A stretch of 28,453 bases of DNA from an uncultured bacterium (GCA_905214955.1 CAJMON010000038.1:1-28453); one strand, 5' to 3'. Positions 1-8,900 are shown, counted from the stretch's first letter. The notes: generated by a model from the sequence alone, not told the origin. Numbers and translations are program-made.

Positions 1-108
1 CTCCGGTTACTCAAAAGCATACACAAAGAAACAGTAAGCGGTATTCGTGAGAATCTGCATTATCTCGATGTGAGTATGTTTAATCACATTTTGAGTGGCA
101 GGAAGCTT

Positions 109-942
109 ATGGAAAAAGAAAACACTGAAGGACTGCTCCATCCATCCATGCTGCAGATCCGCTATCTGACAGAACTGGCAAAAATAGGCAAAAAACGAGG
201 CAGCGTGGCGCTGATCGCCGATACCTGCGGAGTCAGCCATGGCCCGGTAAGCCGCTTTTTTAAAGAATGCATTGGTGCAGGATACCTGAGTGAAGGCTAT
301 GAATTTACCGAAAAGGGTACCCGCGCACTGAAAACATACCAGAGGATCCTGAAAGAAGTCGGCGCCTATCTGGAACGGATCGGGATCGCGGCATCCGAGA
401 TCCCCGAAAAAACAAGACAGCTCATTGAGAACGTAGATTACAGCCTTCTCATGACAATGACCAGAAATTCCGGCCAGGTAAAGGAATCCCGAAACCAGAC
501 AAATGCAGAAAAAGGAAGCCTCTATTATCTGGATCATGTGCTGGAAAAAGGCCGCTTCGAAGTAGGAATTGCCATTTATCAGCTGAACACAGAAGGCACA
601 ACGAAGCTTTCCATGGCAAACAACGGGTTCGAGCATCTGGCCTGCATCCGGAACAATACCCGAGGAAGCTGGCTGGAATTGACCACCCGTGAGATGCACG
701 CCCATTCCCGGATCGACGGGGCAGATATGCGGGGAAGGCTCTCATCCCTGAAATACGTAGACCAGGGCCAGCTCTACGAAGCCGCCATCCGGGAGGGCAA
801 AGTTCGCATTCCCCTAAGTGCCTGCCGCTTCATGAAGACCCACCTGGGAAACGTAAAGGGAATGGTCTCCATCACCGTTACCTGCAGCGTAGGCAAAGCC
901 CATATGCCGGAGAGCACCGCACTTCTGATGTTCTGGCTGTAG
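109..942 (+). CDS. Winged-helix transcriptional regulator with DtxR-like reading head
   Basis: The N-terminal ~85 residues read as a winged helix-turn-helix: a helix with YLTELAKIGKKRG, a recognition helix near VSHGPVSRFFKE, and a wing ending in EFTEKG, the pattern of DtxR/MntR-type metalloregulators. The C-terminal ~190 residues (from about YSLLMTMTRN) match no domain I recognise. They hold several His, Cys and Met residues (HAHSR, ACRFMKTH, VTCSVGKAHM) that could bind metal or heme, which is inference. I chose ATG 109 because GCAGGAAG lies just upstream. However, the frame is open through a GTG at 70 to the left edge and its codons look coding, so the gene may begin outside the window. It ends just before the first regulatory cassette, and the GTTAG/CTAAC half-sites there recall DtxR/IdeR boxes, making this protein the best candidate regulator of the island. 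Confidence 0.6.
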   Translation: MEKENTEGLLHPSMLQIRYLTELAKIGKKRGSVALIADTCGVSHGPVSRFFKECIGAGYLSEGYEFTEKGTRALKTYQRILKEVGAYLERIGIAASEIPEKTRQLIENVDYSLLMTMTRNSGQVKESRNQTNAEKGSLYYLDHVLEKGRFEVGIAIYQLNTEGTTKLSMANNGFEHLACIRNNTRGSWLELTTREMHAHSRIDGADMRGRLSSLKYVDQGQLYEAAIREGKVRIPLSACRFMKTHLGNVKGMVSITVTCSVGKAHMPESTALLMFWL

Positions 943-956
943 AAAATAATCAGACC

Positions 957-1136
957 GATTAAAAGCCGAAATGAAAAAAAATCGGCTTTTTTTTGTGCCA
1001 AAAATCCGGAAATGCCCATGTTTACGGGATTTTTGAAAAATATAAATGGTTCCCGCAGGGAACGGAAAACGAAAAAATAGTTGACCCAAACTAACACTTG
1101 TGATTAAATGACAGCAGAGAGTTAGACATGGGTAAC
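957..1136 (+). promoter_or_regulatory. Regulatory cassette copy A, upstream of the first NEAT gene
   Basis: This is the first of three related blocks. It starts with GATTAAAAGCCGAAATGAAA and a hairpin with a T-run, continues with an AT-rich stretch resembling copies B and C (TCCGGAAA, then GGATTTTTGAAA) and a small hairpin GGTTCCC-GCA-GGGAAC, and ends in a promoter. The promoter is TTGACC (1081-1086), a 17-nt spacer and TTAAAT (1104-1109). Two imperfect 16-bp dyads flank it: GTTGACCCAAACTAAC (1080-1095), covering the -35, and GTTAGACATGGGTAAC (1121-1136), at or after the transcription start. Confidence 0.65.
961..994 (+). terminator. Rho-independent terminator after the regulator (part of cassette A)
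   Basis: AAAAGCCGA at 961-969 pairs with TCGGCTTTT at 982-990, and the T-run continues to 994. It lies 18 bp after the regulator stop codon, so it probably ends that transcript. The same hairpin type recurs at 5765 and 14266. Confidence 0.75.
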
Positions 1137-1205
1137 AGGAGAGAATGTGCCCTGGCCTGCTTAAAAGAAGGGTGTGCGACACCTTACCACATAAGGAGGA
1201 AAGAA

Positions 1206-4200
1206 ATGAGAAGAAAGAATTTATGGCTTCGCCTGTCATCCTGTACGATGGCAGCCTTGATTGCAACAACATCCATCGTGCCGGTATCTGCGGCAGAAGT
1301 GGATTTCCAGGATGAAGCTTCCGCAGACATTGCAGAGGAAGCTGCAGAAGAAGTACAGGAAGCAGCTGGCGATGAGACAGAGGACGTGACACTTGCTACC
1401 GACGAGAATGCAGAGCAGGGAGAGACAGAAGACGCAGCAGAGGCTGAGCTTGCTGTCGAGGACGGCTTCTCTGACGGAGAAAGTGATGCGGCGCTGGTAC
1501 AGGAGAGCCCGGCAGCTGAACTTACCGGTACGGTACAGACTGGTTTTGGAAGCACAAACACCAATCTGGAAAAAGGCAGCTACGAAGTAACGGTATCCAT
1601 GATGAAGGCAGACGATACCACAGCAGCATCCATGGCAAACGCCTGCATCGCAGGAAAAGGAACTCTGGTAGTAGCAGAAGACGGAAGCGCTAAACTGACC
1701 GTACCGATCCAGGCCATCACCATGATGGGACAGACTGTTTATGCAACAGACTGGAAGGTATACAAGGGAGCTGTAGGAACGGAAGCGACAGCAGCAGAGT
1801 ATACAACCGATAAAGACGGAAATGTAAACAGCATTACATTCGCAATCCCGGATAAAGCCCAGGACGGCGTATATGTAACCATGACTATGGCAGCAGGAAG
1901 AACACAGGATGCATTTCTGAAAGCTGATTATGCAAACGCAGAGAAGGATGCCGCAGCAGTAGACACATCCGCACTGGAGGCAACCATCGCACAGGCAGAT
2001 GCCCTTGATGAGATGGCATACACCAAGGCATCCTGGGACGGAAATAAGGATGCCATTGATGCAGCTAAGACAGCAGCCAAAGCAGCACTGGAGAAAAAAG
2101 AATCTCAGGAGGCTGTGGATGCGGCGAATACTGCACTGGCAGATGTAGTAAGCAAACTTGAAGCAGCTGGTGACCCGGCAGAACTTCTGGCACTTCTTGA
2201 CCAGGCAAAAGCAATGGTAGAAACAGATTATACTGTAGAAAGTGTACAGCAATGGTGGAAAAATCTTCAGACTTCGATCACAAATGCGGAAACAGCAATC
2301 AATGGCCGTGAGACAGAAAAGGTTCTTGCAAGCAAGAAAAGTTTTCTGAACACTCCGATAGGACGTCTGGTAAAAGCTTACGATACAACAGTATTATTAC
2401 AGAAGCTTACAGAAGCAGAGGCACTGAAAGAGGAAGATTATACGGAAGACAGCTGGAAAGAGGCAGGCCTTGCAGCTGTGATTCAGAGAGCAAAAGATGT
2501 CATTGACAATCGTGGAAGTAAAGATGAGGTAAAAGGTGCTGCCAATGAACTGGAAACAGCAATGGATAAACTGATAGCAGTTTCCATGGAAGTGACAGTT
2601 GGACGTGGAGATTTCGTAAAGAAACTCACACCTGGAACCTACAGCCTTCCGATCAATCTTCTGAATGCAGGACATATTGATGCTACACAGCAGTATACAA
2701 CCAAAGATTACATGAAACATACATCCATGGCATCCGGATGCTTCACAGGAGATGCAACTCTGGTAATCCATGAAGATGGAACTGCAACTCTTACAACTGG
2801 TTTAGGAGCAGTTACTTCTGATGCTTTGGGATCTGCACAGTCCGGTGGTGCAGATGACTGGTCCATTTATGAAAATACTCAGGATTTCCTCAATGGAACT
2901 GCAAATTCTGCTAAAGGTGCCCGTTATAAAGCACATGTAGATAAATTGGGTATCCTTGGAGGAAAGAGAAAACCGACCAAGATTAGCTTTACTGTGCCGG
3001 ATCTGAAACAGAACGTAGTTGCAACCCGTATGCACATTGAGATCATGGGCGTTTATCAGGATGCCTGCATTGGCCTTGACTGGAATAATGTAAAGAAAGT
3101 AAGCGATGATACAAGTGCAACTTCTACCGTAGAAAAAACTTACGAGATCGCACCGGATGTACAGACACAGCTTGAGAACATGAAAGCAGGAAGTACTGTA
3201 AAACTGGATGCAGATGTGACTCTCAGTGATGACTTGATCATCCGTGGCGGTACCTTGGATCTCAATGGTCATGCACTGAACCAGGCAGACAACCTGATCC
3301 GTATCAAAGGTGATGTAACGATCATCGACAGCAGTACGGAAAAAACAGGTAAGCTCACCCGTGAGAAATATGTAAGCAATACGAATTCCAGTGCTTCCAT
3401 TACTGTAGAAAAGGGATCCTTGTCTGCAGAAGGTGTTACGATTGACGGACAGATTGGAAATGCAATGTCTTATAATTCACTGAATTATCTGGCTGGACTT
3501 CCTCGTGTTGCGGTATCACTGAAAAACTGTGCACTGGTTAATACATTACAAGCTGTAGGCAATACTACAAGTAATAATAATGTATATTTTAGTAATATGT
3601 CCAACGGAATTGATGTGACAGTAGATAATTGTACATCTGATAAGGGAATGGAAGTTTCCTCCTGTGTGGGAGAAAAAGTTTCGGTTACAAATTCAACACT
3701 GTGGAGCTATAGTCAGTATAGTAATGAAGGTGGTGCTGCAACATTTACCGGTAATACAGTAAGTGGTAGTGTTACTATTAAAGCAGATGAACTCACGGTC
3801 AGAGCTGATAAAATCAGCAATGGTATAACCTTTAGTGGTAATGGTGATGTTACACTGGAAAACATGGATGTTTCAACTAATGACTCCCGTGGAGCAGCTG
3901 TTAAATCATACGGAACAGGAACTGTAACAATCAAAAGCGGTGTTTACACTTCTGAAGGTAAGAGAGGCTATGCAATCAATTCGTCTGGAGCACCGGTAGT
4001 AATCGAAGGTGGTTATTTCAAGAGTGCGAATAAGCTTGTAAATAATAATTCATACAAAACTCCTGCAAATAAAAAACTGGGAGAAGTAACAGAAGGTGAT
4101 TATGCCGGATATTATACACTGGTAGATGATCTGGATGGAACTGTTGCAGATCCGGTAGCAACCATCTACAATGCAGATGGCAGTGAAGCAGAGAAACTGG

Positions 4201-5675
4201 GAGAGGATAAAGCAGACCTGATCGTTTCTTTTGCCGGTGAAGGACAGACAGTAAAACTGAACAAAGATATCAGCACAAGTTCTGAAACAAACTACAAGAA
4301 TATGACACTGGATCTGAATGGACATACACTGACACTTGCACAGGGAATGGTTTCTTTCAGTGGAACTTGCCGTGTGATTGACAGTTCTGCAGATAAGAGT
4401 GGAAAATTGGTGGCTAATGGATGGGCATTTACTTCTCAGCAGAATTTTGACTCTGGCCTGATTCTTGATAATGTAACTTGTGAAACACCAGTGCTTCAGT
4501 ATGTTTCTATTGGTAAATTATACGTTATCAATGGTACTAAAATTATTGGAACAACAGTAATTAATCCGGCAATAGGTTCCGGCGCTGCATATGTTCAGGA
4601 TAGTACATGGACATTTGGAGCGCAGGATGAAGACGGAAATGCTGTAGATGGACAGGCCCTTCTTGAAAATACAGTAAGAGCTGCCCAGTATACAATTACC
4701 AAGAACGAAGATGGTTCTTTCTCAGTAGCATCTACAGATTTTGGTAAAAACATGAGAGCTTTTGAAGCTCTGGATGCTTCTGCTTACACCAAGGCAAGCT
4801 ACAAGGCAGCAAAAGATCTCTATGACACACTGGATGGAACAATCGATGAGGATATCACAGAAGAGCAGATCAAAGCATTCAACGATGCAGTAACCGCTCT
4901 TCAGCCGGTAGCTACAGAGACTTCTATCAACGCTCTGAAATCTGCCATCACAGCAGCCAAAAAGGTAAAAGCAGCAGACTACACCGCAGCATCCTACAAG
5001 ACATACAAAGCAGCCATCACAGCCGCAGAGACAGTCCTGAATGGTGAAGATTTCTCCGATACAGAGGTAACAGCAGCAACCAAGGCTCTTACCGATGCCA
5101 AGGCAAAACTTGTCAAGCTGAAAACACAGTCCATCACCGTTTCTGTAAAGAACACCAAAAATGTGGTTTCCAAGAAATACGGTGACAAGGCATTCTCCCT
5201 TGGAGCAAAAGCGAAGACTACTTTAACTTACAAGTCTTCCAACACAAAGATCGCAACTGTAGACAGAAAAGGTAAAGTTACCATCAAAGCTGCCGGTACT
5301 GTAAAGATCACCATCAACGCAAAAGCAACCAGCACTTATAAAGCAGCAACAGCCAAAGTACTGACTATCAAGATCGCTAAGAAAGCTCCGACCATCAAGA
5401 CAAAGATCGGAACCAAGAACCTTTCTTACAACGCTCTGAAGAAGAAAACACAGGTATTTACACTTGGCACTTCTGTAAACAGCAAAGGTACTTTAACTTA
5501 CAAGAAACTTTCCGGATCCAGAGCAGTTTCCGTAAACAGCAAGACCGGTAAGCTCACAGTTAAAAAAGGCCTCAGGAAAGGCACTTACAGAGTAAAAGTT
5601 CAGATCAAATCCGCAGCAAAAGGCAACTACACTGCAGGAAGCAGAACTGTAACCGTAACTGTAAGAGTTAAATAA
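1206..5675 (+). CDS. Giant secreted NEAT-domain protein with FIVAR repeats, beta-helix-like region and Lys-rich Ig-like C-terminus
   Basis: The predicted protein is 1489 aa and surface-exposed, probably a heme-capture adhesin. ATG 1206 is preceded by AAGGAGG at good spacing. An in-frame ATG at 1128 would add 26 residues before the signal peptide and overlap the operator, so I rejected it. Order: signal peptide to about residue 30 (VSA-AE), acidic linker, NEAT 1 (~109-246), FIVAR-type helical repeats (~252-459), NEAT 2 (~459-632), beta-helix-like repeats with two LDLNGH turns (~642-1178), two more FIVAR units (~1182-1307), and an Ig/BIG2-like plus Lys-rich domain (~1309-1489). There is no LPXTG and no C-terminal membrane segment, so retention may depend on the basic C-terminus, which is nearly repeated in the next gene. 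Both NEAT modules lack the canonical YxxxY motif. The gene forms its own unit between cassette A and a strong terminator. Confidence 0.88.
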   Translation: MRRKNLWLRLSSCTMAALIATTSIVPVSAAEVDFQDEASADIAEEAAEEVQEAAGDETEDVTLATDENAEQGETEDAAEAELAVEDGFSDGESDAALVQESPAAELTGTVQTGFGSTNTNLEKGSYEVTVSMMKADDTTAASMANACIAGKGTLVVAEDGSAKLTVPIQAITMMGQTVYATDWKVYKGAVGTEATAAEYTTDKDGNVNSITFAIPDKAQDGVYVTMTMAAGRTQDAFLKADYANAEKDAAAVDTSALEATIAQADALDEMAYTKASWDGNKDAIDAAKTAAKAALEKKESQEAVDAANTALADVVSKLEAAGDPAELLALLDQAKAMVETDYTVESVQQWWKNLQTSITNAETAINGRETEKVLASKKSFLNTPIGRLVKAYDTTVLLQKLTEAEALKEEDYTEDSWKEAGLAAVIQRAKDVIDNRGSKDEVKGAANELETAMDKLIAVSMEVTVGRGDFVKKLTPGTYSLPINLLNAGHIDATQQYTTKDYMKHTSMASGCFTGDATLVIHEDGTATLTTGLGAVTSDALGSAQSGGADDWSIYENTQDFLNGTANSAKGARYKAHVDKLGILGGKRKPTKISFTVPDLKQNVVATRMHIEIMGVYQDACIGLDWNNVKKVSDDTSATSTVEKTYEIAPDVQTQLENMKAGSTVKLDADVTLSDDLIIRGGTLDLNGHALNQADNLIRIKGDVTIIDSSTEKTGKLTREKYVSNTNSSASITVEKGSLSAEGVTIDGQIGNAMSYNSLNYLAGLPRVAVSLKNCALVNTLQAVGNTTSNNNVYFSNMSNGIDVTVDNCTSDKGMEVSSCVGEKVSVTNSTLWSYSQYSNEGGAATFTGNTVSGSVTIKADELTVRADKISNGITFSGNGDVTLENMDVSTNDSRGAAVKSYGTGTVTIKSGVYTSEGKRGYAINSSGAPVVIEGGYFKSANKLVNNNSYKTPANKKLGEVTEGDYAGYYTLVDDLDGTVADPVATIYNADGSEAEKLGEDKADLIVSFAGEGQTVKLNKDISTSSETNYKNMTLDLNGHTLTLAQGMVSFSGTCRVIDSSADKSGKLVANGWAFTSQQNFDSGLILDNVTCETPVLQYVSIGKLYVINGTKIIGTTVINPAIGSGAAYVQDSTWTFGAQDEDGNAVDGQALLENTVRAAQYTITKNEDGSFSVASTDFGKNMRAFEALDASAYTKASYKAAKDLYDTLDGTIDEDITEEQIKAFNDAVTALQPVATETSINALKSAITAAKKVKAADYTAASYKTYKAAITAAETVLNGEDFSDTEVTAATKALTDAKAKLVKLKTQSITVSVKNTKNVVSKKYGDKAFSLGAKAKTTLTYKSSNTKIATVDRKGKVTIKAAGTVKITINAKATSTYKAATAKVLTIKIAKKAPTIKTKIGTKNLSYNALKKKTQVFTLGTSVNSKGTLTYKKLSGSRAVSVNSKTGKLTVKKGLRKGTYRVKVQIKSAAKGNYTAGSRTVTVTVRVK
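5130..5675 (+). repeat. C-terminal domain repeat, copy 1
   Basis: This segment encodes the final ~180 residues (QSITVSVKN to VTVRVK) and is closely similar in DNA and protein to 8260-8803 in the next gene, including shared runs such as TGGTTTCCAA and AAGGCATTCTCC. It looks like a duplicated or shuffled surface-attachment module. Confidence 0.85.
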
Positions 5676-5712
5676 TTTACGGATCTTCGGATCAACAGAT
5701 TCCACTTATGTG

Positions 5713-5755
5713 AAATCCCCCGGCTTTTTCTCCTAAAAGCCGGGGGATTTTGTCA
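5713..5755 (+). terminator. Strong Rho-independent terminator
   Basis: AAATCCCCCGGCTTTT (5713-5728) pairs perfectly with AAAAGCCGGGGGATTT (5735-5750) around a short loop. It lies 37 bp after the stop of the first NEAT gene and ends that single-gene unit. The 5676-5995 gap otherwise holds regulatory cassette B and the leader of the next gene. I see no small ORF in it. Confidence 0.92.
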
Positions 5756-5760
5756 ATATC

Positions 5761-5941
5761 GATTAAAGGCCGAAATGAAAAAAAATCGGCCTTTTTTTGT
5801 GCAGAAAGTCCGGAAAAGCCTGTATTTAAAGCATTTTTAAAATTTTAAAACCGTTCCCGTAAGGAACCAAAGGCGAAAAAACAGTTGACTGAGACTAACA
5901 ATCGTGGTTACAATGCCAGTATAGAGTTAGCCTGAGACAAC
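5761..5941 (+). promoter_or_regulatory. Regulatory cassette copy B, upstream of the NEAT-FMN gene
   Basis: This is the second copy of the block: GATTAAAGGCCGAAATGAAA with its hairpin and T-run, the AT-rich middle (TCCGGAAA, then GCATTTTTAAAA), a GTTCC-CGTAA-GGAAC hairpin, then promoter TTGACT (5885-5890), an 18-nt spacer and TACAAT (5909-5914). The flanking dyads are GTTGACTGAGACTAAC (5884-5899) and GTTAGCCTGAGACAAC (5926-5941). They are also inverted relative to each other. The upstream gene already has its own terminator, so the cassette hairpin here travels with the promoter. Confidence 0.7.
5765..5798 (+). terminator. Terminator-like hairpin of cassette B
   Basis: AAAGGCCGA (5765-5773) pairs with TCGGCCTTT (5786-5794), followed by Ts. 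It is redundant with the terminator just upstream, so it may insulate the promoter from read-through. Confidence 0.65.
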
Positions 5942-5995
5942 AAGCGGCTATTTGTCCGGGCACAAAAGCACAAATAACAGAAAGGCAGAGAAAGA

Positions 5996-8803
5996 ATGAA
6001 AAAGAAAGTAATCGCAGTTCTTCTTGCCTCCATGATGGCAACTTCCATGGTTCCGGTAACGGCCATGGCAGAGGATCAGCCTGACGTAGTGAGCGCAGAA
6101 GAGACACAGGACCTGTCCACAGAAGCAGATGCAGAGGCCACAGACGGAGATTTTTTTGCAGAGGAAAGTGATGTGCAAGAATCTGAGACAGAAGCTCCGT
6201 CAGAAGATGTACAGGAAGAACAGGAGGCAGACGGAGAAGAGCCTGCTGCCCAGGAGGATATGGAGCTGGAGGAGAGCGAAGATGCAGATTCTCTGGATCT
6301 TTCCCAGAATACGTTAGAGAGCGATTCTGATGAGGCAGATCCTTTCGGCCTTACCGATGGAACTGCGCCGGCAGCAGAGGCAGCCGGAACTGTGACTCTT
6401 AACGGAGTTGCTTTTGACACTTCTAAGACTTATATTGTTCCCCTTACCCTGAAGAATGCCCATAACCTGGAGCAGGACAGTGCGGCAGTTGCATGCCCGG
6501 GTAAATTCGGAACCCTGACATTTGACGCAGCCGGAACTCCGAAGCTTTCCACAAACCTTCGAAGCGTAACCGTTGGAACACTTACAGACTATGCTTATAG
6601 CTTCAAGGTTTACCAGGGTGTGAAGCCATCCGGAGCAACCGTTGATGCAGATGTTGCTGCAGCACAGAATGTACCGAAGGCAGACGGAAGCGGAAACCAT
6701 GAGGTTCCGGAGACCATTTCCTTCGCTATCCCGAAGGATACCTTTGGGGCAGGCGGTGTTTACCTGAGCATGTATGTAGATGCCATGGGCTATGCGCCGG
6801 ATGCTTATCTTCAGATCGACTATGCAGGCGCAAAGGAATCCGGGGATCCGTCTCTGAATTTTACTACAGAGATCAGCACAGCCGAGGTGGAGCAGTTTGG
6901 TAATTACAATGTTACCTCCCAGGTGACGGTAAAGGATGGCCGTATTACCGATGTTGCCCTTGCAGGAAATGATTTCAAGGGAACCCATGCGGACGATAAC
7001 CAGATGTACTTAAGCAAGGCCATCAATGGTCTTGGAAGCACAAGGGGTATGAAGGAAAAGCTTACCGGCCTCTATATGAACGATGCCCAGAAGCTCAACG
7101 ATCTGGATACTGTTTCCGGAGCAACCTATTCTTCCAACGCCATAAAGAACGCCACCATGAATGCCCTTGGTGTAAAGATCGAGCAGGAAGTGATCCCGGA
7201 TGCCCCGACAGAAAAACCGGCGCCAGGACTTTACTACATCGAGATGAAAGACCGTACAGACGTGGTTGACCATGGACTGGTTGGCGAGAGCAAGAAAGCT
7301 GGCGCATACCTTCGTGTGGACAACGACGGAAAAATGTGGCTGACCTATAAGATGGTTTCCGGAACGACCGGAGAGCCGCTATATGTTCTGGGCTATAACG
7401 GATATTATCCAAACGGTGATACTACACAGCCTCTTACAAAAGAAGGCGTAACATATTCCACAGAGAGCGCAACTGCTCCGACCATCGGTGACTGTACGGT
7501 TGTTACGGATATCACAGTTCCTCTTGACGGCATCAGCCAGACCTATGTGAACAACGTATATCTTTATGTGGATGCCATGAAGAACCTGAACGGCGAGGTT
7601 TCCGGCGTAAACTTTGACGCAGGTAAGTTCAACATCAATTCCACCATCACTCTGTACTGGGATACCCTGTATAATCTTTCTGAGGATTCCAGCGCAGCAG
7701 AGCTTGCAAAGCTTTCCGATGGTGTATACAAATTAACAGGTGAGATGGTAAAGGTCAACAAAGTGGATATGTCCATGAGCAACAATGCCATCAACCACAA
7801 CATCAAACTGGTAGTAAAGAATGGTGTTCCATATGTGAACATGAACTTCAACAGCCTGACCATCACTTCCCTGAAGGGATATCTGAAGAACCTGAGCTAC
7901 TATGCAAGTGGCTATGAGGTTTCCAAGACCGGAGAGCCAAGCGGAACTCTGGTTCCGGTAACTGTAAATTCTCTTCAGAAGTTCTCTAACGGAAAGACTC
8001 TGAAGGATGATTTCGGAACGGATTATCCTAATGATATTACGTTCCCGCTGTGCGAAGAGGCTCTGGAAGGAAACAATGAGATCCCGCTTCAGGTATTTGT
8101 TCCGATCATGGATGCCATCACTCCTGGTTCCGGAAAACAGAACGTTTATCTGCGCCTGGATTATTCCACACTGAAAGAGACCACAGATGCGGATGCAGAT
8201 TTCGCTGAGACTGAGAAGGCTCCGACAGATCCTTCTACCATCAAGAAACAGGCTGCACAGACCATCACAGTTGCAGTTAAGAACAGCAAGAACGTGGTTT
8301 CCAAAAAATACGGTAACAAGGCATTCTCCATTGGAGCAAAGGCAAAGACAGCCATGACTTACAAGTCTTCCAATACAAAAGTTGCCACTGTAGACAGCAA
8401 AGGTAAAGTGACTATCAAAGCTGCCGGAACCGCAAAGATCACCATCACTGCAAAAGCGACCAGCAGTTACAAAGCTGCCACAAAGACCCTGACTGTCAAA
8501 GTTGCCAAGGCAGCACCGGTCCTGAAGACAAAGATCACATCCAAAAATGTTTCTTACAATGCACTTCGTAAGAAAGCACAGGTATTTACTCTTGGCACTT
8601 CCGTGACCAGCAAGGGAAAACTGACCTATGCAAAAACAGCAGGAAGCTCTGCATTTACCGTAAATAAGACAAACGGAAAGATCACAGTAAAGAAGGGCCT
8701 GAAGAAAGGTACCTACAAGATCAAAGTGAAGATTTCCGCAAAAGCAACTGCAAAATACAATGCAGGAACAAAGACAGTTCTTGTTACAGTAAGAGTGAAA
8801 TAA
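5996..8803 (+). CDS. Secreted NEAT protein fused to an FMN-binding (flavinylated) domain
   Basis: The predicted protein is 935 aa. Signal peptide 1-25 (AMA-ED) is followed by an acidic linker to ~120, a NEAT-like module (~131-282), an FMN_bind domain (~287-399), a divergent NEAT-like module (~410-562), a clear NEAT module (~571-727, with DGVYKLTGEMVKV and SMSNNAINH), and the Lys-rich Ig-like C-terminus (~750-935). The FMN_bind domain carries D371-TVSGAT-YSS. In NqrC/RnfG-type proteins the Thr of SGAT is covalently flavinylated by ApbE, which makes T377 the predicted site. A flavin-bearing heme-binding surface protein suggests extracellular electron transfer to heme or iron; that is inference. 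No LPXTG is seen. It sits alone between cassette B and a terminator. The ribosome binding site is weak (AAAGGCAGAG). An imperfect repeat TATTTGT/ACAAATA lies in its leader. Confidence 0.85.
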   Translation: MKKKVIAVLLASMMATSMVPVTAMAEDQPDVVSAEETQDLSTEADAEATDGDFFAEESDVQESETEAPSEDVQEEQEADGEEPAAQEDMELEESEDADSLDLSQNTLESDSDEADPFGLTDGTAPAAEAAGTVTLNGVAFDTSKTYIVPLTLKNAHNLEQDSAAVACPGKFGTLTFDAAGTPKLSTNLRSVTVGTLTDYAYSFKVYQGVKPSGATVDADVAAAQNVPKADGSGNHEVPETISFAIPKDTFGAGGVYLSMYVDAMGYAPDAYLQIDYAGAKESGDPSLNFTTEISTAEVEQFGNYNVTSQVTVKDGRITDVALAGNDFKGTHADDNQMYLSKAINGLGSTRGMKEKLTGLYMNDAQKLNDLDTVSGATYSSNAIKNATMNALGVKIEQEVIPDAPTEKPAPGLYYIEMKDRTDVVDHGLVGESKKAGAYLRVDNDGKMWLTYKMVSGTTGEPLYVLGYNGYYPNGDTTQPLTKEGVTYSTESATAPTIGDCTVVTDITVPLDGISQTYVNNVYLYVDAMKNLNGEVSGVNFDAGKFNINSTITLYWDTLYNLSEDSSAAELAKLSDGVYKLTGEMVKVNKVDMSMSNNAINHNIKLVVKNGVPYVNMNFNSLTITSLKGYLKNLSYYASGYEVSKTGEPSGTLVPVTVNSLQKFSNGKTLKDDFGTDYPNDITFPLCEEALEGNNEIPLQVFVPIMDAITPGSGKQNVYLRLDYSTLKETTDADADFAETEKAPTDPSTIKKQAAQTITVAVKNSKNVVSKKYGNKAFSIGAKAKTAMTYKSSNTKVATVDSKGKVTIKAAGTAKITITAKATSSYKAATKTLTVKVAKAAPVLKTKITSKNVSYNALRKKAQVFTLGTSVTSKGKLTYAKTAGSSAFTVNKTNGKITVKKGLKKGTYKIKVKISAKATAKYNAGTKTVLVTVRVK
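8260..8803 (+). repeat. C-terminal domain repeat, copy 2
   Basis: This is the counterpart of 5130-5675. It encodes QTITVAVKN through VTVRVK, with the same landmarks in the same order (NVVSKKYG, TYKSSNTK, GKVTIKAAGT, SYNAL, QVFTLGTSV, KKGTYK). Confidence 0.85.
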
Positions 8804-8832
8804 GCTCTGAAAAATCAGTAACCTGACAAATT

Positions 8833-8890
8833 TCCCCCTCATCCGGCCCATGCTTCCCCTGGCATACGGCAGGACAGAGGGGGATTTTTT
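8833..8890 (+). terminator. Rho-independent terminator after the NEAT-FMN gene
   Basis: TCCCCCTC (8833-8840) pairs with GAGGGGGA (8877-8884), followed by six Ts. The loop is long (36 nt) and contains a smaller possible hairpin (ATGC/GCAT). Confidence 0.7.
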
Positions 8891-8900
8891 GCAGAGGGTA

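Noticed and set aside
49..66. Fur-box-like GAGAAT-CTGC-ATTATC near the left edge
   Set aside because: The half-sites are 4 nt apart rather than in the Fur arrangement, and the stretch is open and coding-like in the regulator frame.
1171..1183. Small hairpin GGTGT-GCG-ACACC in the leader of the first NEAT gene, considered as a riboswitch
   Set aside because: It is a single 5-bp stem, does not cover the ribosome binding site and is absent from the other two cassettes.
1128..1205. Upstream in-frame extension of the first NEAT gene starting at ATG 1128
   Set aside because: It would put 26 charged residues before a normal signal peptide and overlap the operator dyad. ATG 1206 has an ideal AAGGAGG.
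1236..2252. Cys-rich minus-strand open frames opposite the NEAT genes
   Set aside because: The apparent Cys-rich proteins come from GCA/ACA-rich codons read in reverse. No ribosome binding site or homology is visible.
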